From the NCBI GenBank assembly GCA_023055505.1, contig JALIRH010000050.1:2108001-2172000 (forward strand): a stretch of DNA of 64,000 nucleotides. The letters run 5' to 3'. The stretch comes from Callipepla californica brunnescens (lineage: Eukaryota > Chordata > Aves > Galliformes > Odontophoridae). Positions 38,561 to 51,074 of the stretch are shown here, piece after piece. Each line of letters opens with the position of its first letter. Position 1 is the stretch's first letter. A model generated the notes under the pieces. The model ran no database searches, was not told where the DNA came from, and saw only the letters and a list, made by a program, of their open reading frames with translations. Both the position numbers and the translations under genes were made by a program.

Positions 38561-39959
38561 TACCTTAACATTCAGGACTGTAGTTTAAGGCTGCATCACT
38601 GGTACCGCCTTTAAATACATCTGTGTAAATGATTGTTCTATGCTTATCGCCTGAAAGCATAGCTGTTTAATTAATTATCTTTTTCTCAGGATTTGTATTA
38701 AGAATGAAGTCTCCTGGACTGTACACAGTAGTGCCCCAGGGCTTGCCGTTCAGGAAAGGAATTTAGAAATGGTTTTTAACTTAAACTATGTTTCATAAAC
38801 TCTCTAGTCCTTACTCATAAGTCAGCAACATCCCTTTCTAATGCATCCTACCAGTACATTTTTCTCTGTGAATATCTTGCTTTCAGTTTTAGCAAATATA
38901 AATTATTTTGTTTTGTTAGCTTAGTTTTAAATCTTCACAAAACTGTTGAAAGCCCCTGGCCGCTGGTTGTTGGATTGCTCTTTTCCTTATGACCAAAACT
39001 TTACCTAACTTGGTCATCAGAAAGGTTATCCAGTGGAAAACACAGGAGCCAAGCACATGACATGTAGAGGTATGTGAAAGCCACACTTTCAAAATTTAAC
39101 ACTCATTGCCCATAAACCATGTATCTTTTTCTAAGGAGACTAGATAGAGTACTTAGAGTCAGGTGATGTCAAAAAATTGTTGCCAACAGCCTACATTGCT
39201 GTTTTCCTCTTTGGAAAACTGCTCTTTTTACTCAGGTTGCAGACCTTTTTACACAGTCACACAAAGTACAAGAGATTTTGTTCTTAATGAAAAGCATGAA
39301 AAGAATTATCTGTTCTAAAGGGCATGAATATCAGGAGGGTTGCACCATTTTCTACTGTAAGTCACCTAGAACTCTTCTTCAGTTGGATTAATTCCCTTCC
39401 TCTTCAGTGACCATGTACTTTGGATTAAACTTATGGTTGGACACTTATGTACCAACAGTGGGTATTATTTTTCATTATACTATTGTAAATCTTATTTTTT
39501 TCAATTCTCTGATGTCTGATTATTGTATATCTTCAGAGAAAATAAAGTCATGGTCTTAATTGTATTCTTTTCCATATCTGTGGCTTTCATTTCGAGACTC
39601 TGATGTTTCTGGTACCGTAACAAGCTTATACACTAGTATCCAACAAAGAGAATCAATAGATATTCCACTAGCTTTAATTCTGATAGTATAATTACCTTGT
39701 GGCCTCATCCTTCATTCTGATAAATTAATATGAGCTGCTCATGCTGTTGTTTTTTGTCTGTATTTGTGAACTATGTACCACACGTATTATATCCAAAGGT
39801 GCAAGATCAGAGCTGATCTGGCATAAACTTAAGTATAACGTCATCTTCCTTTCTGTATCTTATGGTTGAAAACACAGTTTTTCCTCTTTATTTCTTCTGT
39901 GGGATACAGCAGCTCTTCAGACTTCATCCTTTGGCTTCAATGTTGTGGGTTTTTTCACT

Positions 39960-40001
39960 CTAAACTAATGAAATGTCTAAACTAATGTATTAATGTCTAA
40001 T
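39960..40001 (+). repeat. Short imperfect direct repeat
   Basis: CTAAACTAATGAAATGT is followed by CTAAACTAATGTATTAATGT and a further CTAATA. It is a local duplication of about 16 bp. Confidence 0.6.
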
Positions 40002-42751
40002 AAAAAATGCTTAGAACTACGAAGTGCATCAGAATCACTTGTTATAAAAAAGCAACTTCCTAAATGTCTGTCTTTTGTAACAGGCACACATTGCATGTGA
40101 TTCCAAATTGAAGCAGGGTTGCAATTTCATCCAAATACAAGAGTTTGAGCCCTTTGGAGCTTTTAGCTGCTCCATTGTTCTCCCCTTGACTTCTCTTATT
40201 CATTTTATTTCTTAATCAATTTGGATGTGCTGACAGCTAATCTTCAGTAATGAAAATGAGAGCATGACAAAGTGCTGCTCCGTGTGGGGTCTTGGTGCTG
40301 ACTTTAACCCTGCCTGTCTTGCAGCTTGGTGTCCCTGTGTCCTCAGTAGGGCTGCAAGGGTTACTGCACAGCAAGCATAGCTAACCAGGGCATTCAGTTT
40401 GCTGTTTTGGTCCCTTGATCATTTTGATCCATTCACAGATCATTGTTTTTAATACTTTTCATTTTAATGCCAGAATATCCTTAGTTAAACTGTAGGTTTA
40501 GTGATCATGTCATGTGTATGTGTTCATCACTATGGGAGTGATGAACTACACCAGCACTACATTCAGTTCTATAGGAGTATTTCTTTTTTAAGCTAGGAAA
40601 CACGATCTTGTGAGAGTAAAATAAAATTCACTAATCCTCCTTTCCTTTTAAAGCTGAGATATCTATCAAATTACCAAATGTTGTGAAGCACTGGTATGTC
40701 CAGATCAAAAATCTGGAGACTGATCCACCTTTGGAATTAATGTTTTAATCAACTTCAAGATACGAACTGATGTGAAAGATAGTGAAAGACTGATATTTAC
40801 AATTCTGCAGCAACATCCTGAATGAGGAGCTAATTAAATGTAGTATTTAACTCTTTCAGTTCAGGTGCAGTAGGCAGCCTTTATCATTGTGCAAACATGA
40901 TAAATCCTTCTGAATTTTGGTAGCAGAAGAGTTCTGCAGGCAATCCTGTGCAGTGTTCAGTGAGTAATCCAATCTCAGAGTGATAAAGGCAGAGCACTCA
41001 ATCTGCAGGTCAGGATGCTCCAGCAAAGGCAAGTGTCTATAAATGATAAAAGCTCTCCTCGACCGCAGGGTACTTATATTGAATGAAATTCCTCTGTGGT
41101 CACAGATATGTTAAAACAATCTAAAGATATAGTTTAATTAAATTGAACTATTACAAAAGTTTAACATTCTGTGTTAGATTGTTTTGTATTACTACAGCTT
41201 TGTCTTTTATTTTAGCAAGGTGCTTTAATGTGAAGAAACTTTGAGAATGGTCGTGTTAAACAAAACTCAGATTTTTCTCTATCTATTTGGTTTTGCTTCC
41301 ACCCAGAAGTAATAAAAAATGTAGGGGGAGGTTTTGCTACTCTACTTACATTTTACTTAAAACTTTCATTTGAAATCTATTTTCAACTCTTTGGATTTCA
41401 TATTTGGTATTTTACCCAGTAATTTGGGATTTGTTCCCTCTGTTGAGATTACTGGTACTATAATAAACTCATGAAAATATTACTTCCAGAGGTGTATATC
41501 AGTAGGCTTTTTTACTTCATAAAGAATTTGATGTCATTATGAGACGCTTTCATCATTGTCCTTTAAAACTGCATTAATCTTAAAACATCCTATGACATCA
41601 TGACTATCTGAAATGAAGCTATCAGTGTAATTCTGTATTAATTAAAGAAACAGCCACAAATGATCAGAAACTGTACAATTTCTCTGTGAAATGATGGTGA
41701 CTGGGGATGAAAGAAGCTCAGGAAAATTTTCCTTGCTGTTCTTAAAAGCAGTAAGGAAATTAGCTGCTGCTATGTTGAAATTGCATGTAATCAAAATGGT
41801 GATGCTTTTAAATGAAAATAATAGTCTGTGAGTTCAGAAGTAATGTTACATCAGATGTCTCATTACTGTTACCTATTTCCTCTGTCTGGGTATTTATTTC
41901 TTCTGGATTATAGTATTGAAGTATTTAAAATCTCAACAATGTTGTGAATCGATGAGGCAGAGAAGAGTGGTAGTGGGAATGTGTGTTGCATGGCAGTTCC
42001 TAACTGTATCTGAATTGACATTAGTTCCATTTTTTAAAATGCTTTTTCTATCCAAGAATATTTACAAATATCATCTGATCAGCCACAATACATTCATAAG
42101 ACCATATATGCGGAGTTCTAATTATAAATCTTTATTAACTTCAGTGTAGATTTAGATGTGTGTTCTAGAAACTCACAGGTTAAAGAACAGAATCACTCCT
42201 ATAGTTGTCTAAGAGAGTAAATAATCATAGCTGTTAGTTCATATTAAACCTACAGAAAAATTGTTTTCGCTGTTGCAGTTATTTAATCCTATCCACAGAA
42301 ATCGCAACTGTTTGACTACAGAAAGCATGGATGAGAGAGAAGCTAAATATATCACTGGTTAATATCACAGCATGTAATTCAATCTGCTGCACTCCTAAGG
42401 CTCAAATCAATGACAGGCATGGCAGCCATAGAAAGTCAGGGTTAGTGCATGAAGAAAGCTGTTGTTAATACACTGTGCATCAATCTCTTTGTAAAATCTA
42501 TAATTTCCCTTCTGGCATCATGTAATACAAATAGAGGAATCACGCTTTACTCGTTCCCTAGTATTTGACTATTGCTTATGGATATTGCAATAACATTTCT
42601 AGAGTTAACTTGCTGCTCTTGGAAATAGAAGTGATACAATCCCCTCTCTCGTCCTGCTGCTTTAGAGGAACATTCCAGGTGTATGCTGCAGTCACTGTAA
42701 TCACCACAGCCATTAAGCTTGTTCCCAAAGGAGCCTGATGGGCTCTGCAGC

Positions 42752-42810
42752 ATATGATATGATATGATATATGATATGATATGATATGATTTAATGATAT
42801 AATATATGAT
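42752..42810. repeat. (ATATG)n microsatellite
   Basis: Repeated ATGAT/ATATG pentamers with a few interruptions. It produces a repetitive Ser-Tyr-His-Ile peptide on the minus strand, which is not a gene. Confidence 0.93.
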
Positions 42811-45133
42811 TCAGGCATGCACAGGGCTTCCAAATGGTTAGAAAGTAAGTACACTTAGGAGTGTGTTCGTACCAGCATGTTGAAGGTTTATATCTGGCAG
42901 TGAACGATGGAGCTTTGGTACAGTTTTGTTGGTGAGCCTGTAAAGGCGAGGACATGCTCACTAACCTGTCCTACTGCAAGGCAGCTGTTGAGTGGCAGAT
43001 GGAATTGAGTGTATGGCAAAGGTTTAACCATGTCAAGATAAAAGAGAAAGTAACTCTCAGAGTAAATGGGAAGCTCAGACAGATTTGTATGTTAGCCACA
43101 CCTTAGCATCTTGTGGCGGAAGCCCACCTATGCCATGTACTTCATTCTGGGAGGCCTGAAAAATCTGTAACATAATTAGCAAGAAACAGCAGCATAATGT
43201 CGACTTTGCAGTAAGTCCTGCCTGAAATATTCAGAGTATCTTCTACTGAGGATATAAATCTAAAGTAGCTATCTCCCTATTCTAATGCCCTAGGTCTAAA
43301 TATATTCAATTTTCCATAGAGACCATCTATAATTTAAATGATTTACACTGTGCATAAAGAGTGTGAATTCTCCTAGTGTTCCTGCTTTTATCCCTCAAAG
43401 AAAGACCTTGGAAAAAAACTACCTTCAACATGCCATCATTCAAGAAGCAGGTACAATCTCTGAAGTACTGTTTCACCTTAAAACTATCAACACAAGAGCA
43501 CATTTTCAAAATAACAAAGTGACTGCTGAGTATATGAACAATATTGAGATGACAGTGGAGGATCAGTCACTTCTCCCAGATCTTTAATATCAAACCAAAG
43601 ACAGAGTTTGACTGAGATTAGGGTTACCACAAATAACAAGATACAAACATTTGTATTTTCAAGTAGTGACAAAATCAGTTTGTGGGAGTTATTTTATTTC
43701 AACACTGTATGTTAGAGTAGTCTTTCCTCCTGGCAATGTGCTGCCCTGTTTTTTCTTGTCACTCTGGCTTTTGTGGATATTTTTCACAGTATCTGTAATA
43801 TAATCCCACTTATTGATTCAAAATATACATATGCTATACATTACTGATTTCCAGCTATAGATTCACTGGTGTGTGGGTGGAATAATGGAGCTAAAATACA
43901 CCTCTGTTAAACACATACTATTGCCTTTTTTGGATGATTTTGGACCTTTTTGAGCTCTCTTTTCTTTTCCCTTCAAAACAGGACTGCAGCAACAGCTGAG
44001 GTTTAATTAAAGCACTTCTGTAAACTGAGGATTTTTACATCACAAATTACATAATAGGATGAGTTACTACACAAAATGTGATTTTTGTTTTTGTCTTTTT
44101 TTCTCACATTCTTTTGGCTGCGCATTCATATACTTTCTGAATGGATTTTCTCAGAACAGGCAGCTAAATATTTCAAAGTGTTTTGAAAAAAAAGTTTGAA
44201 TTAAAATGAGGGCAGCAATAATGAAACTGTTAAGTCTTGCAGAAAAAAAGGTAAGACCAGCTCATCTCCTGCTGCAAGTCTCAAAAAGAATAAGATGTGA
44301 TACAGACAATACCTTTCCTAACAGAGGAACAGATTATCTCACACAGGAGTTAACCAGATCATGAGGTGAAGCTTAAGAGCTTCCATGTTATGAGATTTCT
44401 ATTCTTTTTTTCTCCTCTTGTCACAGTAAAAAGTAAAAGGAAGTTTGATTCCTAATGTACATTGCAGTGGGCTCTGTTTGTGTGTGCTAGGTTTCAAGAG
44501 TGATTTAAAAACAATATTTAGATATCTTTTGCTAACCAAGACATACCTATGGCAATACAAATTTTTGTCTTTATCTTCCCTAAGAGATTGTTAGCCTACA
44601 TTTCTTAAAAGATATCTGTACTAGTTTTCCTCTGGAAATGGTATGTACAGAAAATCATTTCCTACTGAAACATATGGAAGCAAATTTCATGAATACATGT
44701 GAACAAAGAAAATTCTTAACACTGTACATGAGTGGTTGCCTTTTACTGTGCAACAGATGTGTTCTAACTCGAATGGAGTTTTATCTTTTGTCTCACTTCT
44801 TTTCTGATCGTACACATGCCAGTGCTTACATTTCAACAGCTTTACTCCCTTTCCTATACATATGGTACATAAATCTGAGCAAAACTGGTAACACTTAATT
44901 TTCAGGTTTTTTTCCACCAAGAAGAGATAATTGACATAAAATTTTATCTCTTTTAGAAACAAAGCATCCAAAGCATTCCCTTGAAATGTACTCACATTTG
45001 TAATTGGACATGCAAAACAGAAAGTTGCTCAGGAGGCTATGGGAGCAACTGATGGTGACATTTTTATTGTGTTTCAATTTATGAGGCCAAAATATTTTAG
45101 TTGGTATCTTTTAATTAAATGTTATCTGCGGGT
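42811..45133. other. Intergenic/intronic DNA, no gene seen
   Basis: No recognised exon, RNA or mobile element. Overlapping opposite-strand frames of 60-100 codons at 43327-43672 and 44638-45077 occur on both strands with equal quality, as expected by chance. Confidence 0.55.
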
Positions 45134-45160
45134 GTTATTATTATTATTATTATTTAATAG

Positions 45161-45217
<57 letters not shown>
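45134..45217. repeat. Inverted (TTA)n / (TAA)n microsatellite
   Basis: About seven TTA units (45135-45155) are followed by TAATAG and then about 18 ATA/TAA units. The two arrays are reverse complements, so the first arm can fold onto part of the second. Confidence 0.95.
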
Positions 45218-45860
45218 TTTTCAGGGGGAGGTGAAGGGCCATATTTTCAACCTTGTGTTGATCTATATATGTTATTTAAATAAAACTGAAGGCAATTAGA
45301 TGATATGAGAATTAATGCCCTATAATTCAAAGCCAGTCAGTCATGTAAATGAGGGGCCTCCTTCACAGGTTAGGTATTCAGTACAAACATGTCAAGGATC
45401 TTGCTCATTATTCAGTGTTTGCCTGTTTTCACTCATTCCTAGTACTAGTTTATCTAATACATTTACTTTTTAACTTTCTGGGTCTTATTTCAGTACTGCT
45501 TTTACTTCCAAGTTAAGAAATACAAAAATCATTGGACATTTTTATCTGTCAAACTATTTCATATTTATTTTTTACCTTAATCTATACTCTGCTGAGATTA
45601 ATGGGCTCTAACCAATTTTCTTGTAATAATACAAAATTTGCCTGTTCCACAGCTGCCGTAAAGGAAGCGCACCAAGCTGGACTTCTTTCCCTTGCTAGTC
45701 TTTCATACTCAGCTATTGATATTTTTAGTCCAGATGGTTGCATTCCTGACTGTCATAATTCTTTCTTTTGAATAGCAACAATTTGCCTACTTATCATGTA
45801 TTTTCTCCACTTGTAAAGGCTTCCATTATTTATTTATATGTATGGAGAAAGCACACATTT

Positions 45861-45919
45861 CTATGACACTTGATAAGATCTGCATCTTTTAAGAAATTTC
45901 TTAAGATGCAGTGTCATAG
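45861..45919. repeat. Quasi-palindrome with 23 paired positions
   Basis: The left half carries CTATGACA (45861-45868), CTGCATC (45880-45886) and TTAAGAAA (45889-45896). The right half carries the exact complements in mirrored order: TTTCTTAA (45897-45904), GATGCAG (45905-45911) and TGTCATAG (45912-45919). The halves abut with no loop. The only asymmetries are an 11-nt bulge (45869-45879) and a 2-nt bulge (45887-45888), both on the left arm. Such structures arise from replication template switching or from decayed palindromic elements. Confidence 0.85.
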
Positions 45920-47219
45920 TACCTGTGTAGATACCCCACAGAGTACTCCAGGATGTCTCAGGAAAATCTGAATGAATGGTATACTGTTTTCCTCATTTAT
46001 TTGCTTCAAGAAAACAATTTCAAATGTAGGGTCTGATCAAAATAGGTAGAATCTAATTAGAAAGCTCCTATTGATTTTAGTGTACTTGGATTTTATACAG
46101 TCCTTATGCCGAAGGAAGACAACGATTGTTGTTTAGATACAGTGAAACAATATCTGTGCTTTCATTTTTCCTATTATCTTCTGAGTGTTTCTAACATAAG
46201 CTTAAAGATGTTTTTTCTTTTTGCATTTTTTCCCATTTACATGACACACTGTGTTCTCTTCCATTGACTTTATAAAATACTCTTAAGTAGACCTATAGCA
46301 CGAAATATGCCACATAAATAAGGCCATTATTAACTGTCGTGCTTTTACAAAAAGTGTTTCTTTCTACTTAAAGATGAAAGATTAAAAAGAATGTGAAGGT
46401 AGAAAAATGTATTGTATGACACTGCCATCAATCACAGTGGTTTCATTGTTTCCTAAGAGAAAAACTTTACATTGTCTTTAAGGTAATTAAGTGTTAAATC
46501 ATGGAGTGCAAGTTTACATAAGATATTCCAATCAATGTGCACTATTCATACTATATTCTGTAATATGTTTCAGATTTTCTTACAATAGCTGTATAGATGA
46601 GTGGGAAAGCATTTTGGGACTCCTACATCTGGGAACACTGCGGGAAAACATAATTATGAGTAAATGGAGCACTTCTGAGCTACCAAAGATATTCTTAGAA
46701 AGATGAAGAATAAAGAGCAAGTCTATATTTAGTTCATTCAAATGAATTCCGTGAAGTAAAATTATGCTTTGCAATTATACTTTAAAAATGTCTTTGATAA
46801 TGTCCTTGATTTTGAATTCTGATTTTATTTAAAATTTCAATGTCCAACAAGTCTCTTGCTATCTTTACACTGTAATGTATAAAAAATAATTTCATTTTAC
46901 ATTTGTCAAACTTAGATTATCGAAAATATTCATAGTAAACAGTAACGATTACTTGAAACATCAAGGCTTTCAAAAGAATTCAAGTTTTCTGGAAAGACCT
47001 TTTAAAGATAATGAAGTTTGTACATTGTTCTTCAGTTTGTTTTGTATGAGACTCCTAAAATGTTTAGTGTTAGTGTCACACAGCCAGCTATATTACGTTC
47101 AGCTCCTAATTGTAAAGTGCTTTTCTGATGTCTACAGGACTGCAGATTGTCCATGAATGGCATTTGCAGCCCTTCAAACGCTACTGGCAAAATGAAGTGA
47201 TTCTCATCTTTTTATTACA

Positions 47220-47730
47220 AAATTATAGGTTTTCAATAATTTATATAAAAATGAATAATATATTTATGGCACATGTTAGCAATACCCCCAAATAATTTAC
47301 AATTCCATTATAAATATTTTATAACATTTTTGTCATAGGCATTATAGATGCTAGTATATTGTCTATTAATTATAGATACAGTGAGAATCAATAATTACAC
47401 AGAGCTATTGCTTATTCCGGTGCTTTGGGGAAAAAGTTATAATGGCTAAAAGTTGTAGATGTACTTGTAGAGGGGGAATTTATCCTCATGGCTAAAGGCT
47501 GATGGTGTGTTTTATATTTTTTGCATTTACCATTTATAAGAAAGTAAATAGTCCTTTAGGGCAAACACTATTATTAATAGCTGTACCTATTATTTTACAT
47601 AAATGCCTTTAGTTCTTTAAAGCAAATTCAATATACGTAACTGTATATCTAATTATATAGTACGTACACATATCATTATAGGTAATGTGTAAACAAGTAT
47701 TAAGTATTTTTAAAGAATGATAGACATTTA
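47220..47730. other. Candidate conserved non-coding element
   Basis: A dense run of TAAT/ATTA cores and TTTATGGC/TTTATAA words (homeodomain- and CDX/HOX-like) in a non-tandem arrangement, with no mobile-element landmarks and no open frame. High AT could produce the same appearance by chance, so the call is tentative. Confidence 0.18.
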
Positions 47731-49914
47731 TGCCCAAGAAGCAGAAAGTGATAGAAAATTATAGCACCTTTTCTGGGGGAAAAATGTCTTAAATAGGCAA
47801 TGCCGTGAGGTCAGAACCCCTCTGCTGGCAGCACTGGTGCCTGTCACAGAGGTGCCTGCAGCTGCCCAAGGGCTTGAGACCGTAGTCTGCGAGCCTTACT
47901 CTTTTGCTAGGGTGCTCTGAATGAGGCTGCCAGTAATTCTTGTACCCTGCAAATGAAGTCTTGTTGTGGTTTTAGAATGACAGTGTCATTTGGCAAGTGC
48001 TCAGATCCCATCAAGGCCAAATATGTTCTTAGCCTATAACAAATGTGAAAATCTAGTTTTCCATTTATTTTTCAATCACTCAAGCTTGAAATCAAACAAC
48101 TGCTGCCTTCACAAATGTTTACTAACCAGGAACTTGTAGTTGAAGTAGTATTTACAGAGAGGATAACAAACTGTCTGGTTTAAATAAATTTGACTATGAT
48201 TTATTAACTGTTTAAAACATTCTTGAGGGTAAAGTACCTTCTTTACAAGTGATATGCAGCATTATGCAAAATATTCTTGTGACGATGAAAGTTTTTCTAT
48301 AAGCTTCTTTTTCGTCTTCCTTTTTCTTTATCAATTACACTCTATGTTAGCTCAAAAAATTGCATTTATTCCACTGACCTTTTTAATTCATTGCCTTCTA
48401 GTTTGTATTTTTCTTGTCCTACAGTAAATGTGGCAGTGCAGTTATTGAAGTCAGCAGTTTCAAGGGAAATGCTGGTGAACTCATTAAGAGCACTGCCAGG
48501 TGCTGCCAACTCTGGGTGTCAGCCCACTGGATAGTGAGATATAAATAACTCTGTGTGGAAAAATTGCAGTCTAACAAATTACCTATCTTAGGCAAAGCTA
48601 AGCCAGTGTCCTGCAGTTTGGTTTGCTGCTTAACTGTCTGCTAGTCCAAATGAGGGGAGCATCTGCCCTGCCCTAGAAGATATGAATCTGGTTAATAGCT
48701 GCCAAAGGACTCTTCCAAAGGTACCTGTGCAAAATAGGCTATCCACCTATTGCTTCCTTTTAAATGTTTCCTCTCTGTATCTAGGGTAGTTACAAGTGAG
48801 ATTCCACAACTACAGAATTTTTACATCCTCTGATCTCTTTATATTATTTTCTGTTGATTTTAGGGTTCATATACTTGAGAAACAGAAGAAATGCAACAGC
48901 TAAATGTTTACATGTAGCATCCCAAAGTAGGGAGGAGAGGAATAAGAGTTTTTCTGATCTTTTTTACTCCTGAATCTATATTTTGGAATCAAAAATGTAG
49001 GTAGTAATGGTGATAGCCAAGGGACTAGAATTTAAATAAAGTAAATAGTATTAATAGCAAATAGCTTTAGCAAAAGATCTTCAAAACTACATCTTTGATT
49101 TAGAATTTTCTTTTATGTAGTAAATACTTTTTATTTACCATGAGCCTTCTGTTTTTTCGCTTGAAGAATGGGATTTTTTTTTTCCTACGTTTGTATTTTT
49201 GTCAACTGAAGTCCTAGTTCTACCTTGTCTGGCACAGCCCTGAATTGGATGCAGTACGATGACACTGATTTTTCAGAAAGAGGAACATGCTTTAATTGTA
49301 CTGAATGCTAGTCAAGTGTGAGTGTTCTTAGCAGCCATGACCTCGTAGCATGCAGAACAGTGATTGGCAGTCAGTAGAGTTTTGAACTTTGTGGAAAGGT
49401 GAAAAAAACTATTTTTCAAATAGCCGATGATGCAGTTGGAAGCATCTGGCATAACTTTCTGCACTTAGCTATTCACACAAATTGAAGAACTATCTCATCT
49501 CCATCCTTCCTGAGAAATATGTCTCCTTAAACAGAAAACATTCATGTGTGCTTAAGGGACTGAGGTCACTCTGCATTAAAGGTCACAACAAATTGTTTTT
49601 CCATAATTTGTTTCTGAAGTCCCCTGATATTTAGTTTCTCTTTCAAACTGAGTAAAAGAGTTATAGATCTTCTTTAGAGTCTTTGTAAATGGCTTTGAGA
49701 TGCTATATGCTCAGATAAGAAATTCATAAATGGGATGAGTCTGATATGGATGGATTATGGGTCAGGATACCCTCGGAAGGAACCTTAATCTCCACGCTAA
49801 TAAGGCTGCAATCAGCAGTGTGGGGCTATCAACAATCAGAGGGGAAGCTGAGGAGCAAAAAGTGACATATTAGATCAGGTGTTGCACAGTCTCATTCTAT
49901 AAGAAATAAGTATT

Positions 49915-49934
49915 AAAAAAAAAAAAAAAAAAAG
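49915..49934. repeat. Poly-A run
   Basis: About 20 consecutive A residues. The upstream 200 bp do not resemble a processed gene copy. Confidence 0.9.
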
Positions 49935-50250
49935 TACACTAAAAATAGGGAGACAGACTTACTAATGCTTACTAATGTTATTATTAGCAGCACTCTTTAG
50001 AATGTGACCTGCTCTTTGCATTGGTGGAAATTAATGCAGTATGCCTACCATTCTGTATACTTGCCTATTGGCAGACTTCATGTAGATCTTATCTACTAGT
50101 CATTTTTGACTGAGTTTTCATTCCCTGTGATTATTTTAGAAGTCTCGTCTTGGAAGATACTTAACTACATATATTCCTAGTTTTCAGTGATTCTCATTTG
50201 AGTGACATTGTGTCTCACTCCAATTAAAAGGAAGGGGAGGAGGTTCTTTT

Positions 50251-50256
50251 GTTATA
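50251..50256. repeat. Target site duplication, left copy
   Basis: GTTATA immediately before the LTR; identical to 50703-50708. Six bases is the duplication length made by alpharetroviral and many ERVK-type integrases. Confidence 0.8.
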
Positions 50257-50310
50257 TGTGTACCCGACAGTGAGATTAAGACACAGTGTGTCAAACCTTA
50301 GCCTGACCAG

Positions 50311-50316
50311 TTTATT
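50311..50316 (-). promoter_or_regulatory. LTR polyadenylation signal AATAAA
   Basis: Read on the minus strand, AATAAA lies about 230 bp downstream of the LTR TATA-like box and about 55 bp before the LTR end, the usual R/U5 arrangement. Confidence 0.65.
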
Positions 50317-50543
50317 GCAAATTCTATCAGCCTAGGGAGATGGGGAAAGGAACGTGGGTGATTGAGAAGAGATGGGAAATAAAAGCAAGAAGTCTTTGTA
50401 GAAAGCAAGAGAGATAGTCACCACCAGGATTCTAACGTAGCTCATAGTTCAGATGCTGATCTTCAGTAGCGATGGGTCGTTGGAGATTGTGTTGTTTGGT
50501 TGACGATAATTTCTTCTTTCCCATTCTTAACGAAGGTATAGAG

Positions 50544-50551
50544 TATATAAG
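50544..50551 (-). promoter_or_regulatory. LTR TATA-like box
   Basis: On the minus strand the sequence reads CTTATATACTC. It is placed correctly relative to the AATAAA of the same LTR. Present-day activity is unknown. Confidence 0.5.
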
Positions 50552-50702
50552 TCAAAAGTGGTTGAGTCATCTCTTTTTGGAGTGACAGTTCTTGGCTTTT
50601 GGATCACAGCAGGATCTTCTTTGTTCCCATTTTCTGGGACTTAACCAGTGGATAAGAGGGAGCAGGGAGATGCCAAATTGTATGTTGCCTTCACAGGATA
50701 CA

Positions 50703-50708
50703 GTTATA
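50703..50708. repeat. Target site duplication, right copy
   Basis: GTTATA directly after the LTR; an exact match to 50251-50256. Confidence 0.8.
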
Positions 50709-50982
50709 TCATTTCCCAATCTCTGATACTAGTTATTTGGTTACAGACTAGATCTTCTTCCAGTAAACACTCCTGAGCACTTTCGAAGGCAAACACCTCC
50801 AAAGAAGTGCTTTCAAATGTAAAACTGTCCACAAAGTGGTGCCAGCTGTGTGACACCCACCACTTGCCTCTTAGATATGCCAGTCTTATAGCAAAAAATG
50901 CCTCAGAAAGCAAGCTTTGAGACATGAGAACAAACAATTGTTGTCTTTCACACGTTGTCAACTATTTTTCACTTAACTGTCT

Positions 50983-51074
50983 TTTTTTTTTCTTTCCCTT
51001 TTCCTTTCTCTTTTTCATTTCCTTTCCTTTTCTGCTTTTTCTCTGTTTTCCTTTATCTCCTAATTTTTTTTTTT
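50983..51074 (+). repeat. Polypyrimidine (C/T) tract
   Basis: About 90 bases almost entirely C and T, for example TTTCCCTTTTCCTTTCTCTT. Such mirror-like tracts can adopt triplex (H-DNA) structure in vitro. No splice acceptor context is evident. Confidence 0.85.

Larger units (their letters stand above)
31453..42751. other. Intergenic/intronic DNA, no gene seen
   Basis: About 11 kb of AT-rich DNA without a supported gene or classified mobile element. Notable items are a GC-richer patch at 37090-37215, an enhancer-like stretch at 38195-38560 and a small direct repeat at 39960-40001. A 111-codon minus frame at 32165-32500 was judged to be chance, with no domain and no splice context. Confidence 0.55.
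45218..50250. other. Intergenic/intronic DNA, no gene seen
   Basis: AT-rich. Contains the quasi-palindrome at 45861-45919, an enhancer-like region at 47220-47730, a GC-richer patch at about 47815-47905 and a poly-A run at 49915-49934. No gene is supported. Confidence 0.55.
50257..50702 (-). mobile_element. Solo LTR, alpharetrovirus/ERVK style, minus strand
   Basis: A 446-bp block beginning TGTGTACCCGACAG and ending TTCACAGGATACA on the + strand. It is bounded by TG...CA and by identical GTTATA hexamers. On the minus strand it has the order expected of U3-R-U5: a TATA-like TTATATAC from about 50550, an AATAAA signal (50316 to 50311) within TTGCAATAAACTGG, and a terminal CTGTCGGGTACACA. Provirus genes are absent between the duplications, so internal sequence was lost by LTR-LTR recombination. 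The intact duplications suggest a fairly recent insertion. Exact family not determined. Confidence 0.82.

Noticed and set aside
49740..49934. Processed pseudogene or SINE ending in poly-A
   Set aside because: The 170 bp before the A run match no gene or SINE I recognise, and no flanking duplication was found. Poly-A retrocopies are rare in birds because CR1 does not use poly-A.
50704..50961. 85-codon minus frame next to the solo LTR, considered as retroviral internal sequence or a host exon
   Set aside because: The LTR is closed by matching target duplications, so flanking DNA is host sequence. The peptide shows no known motif.
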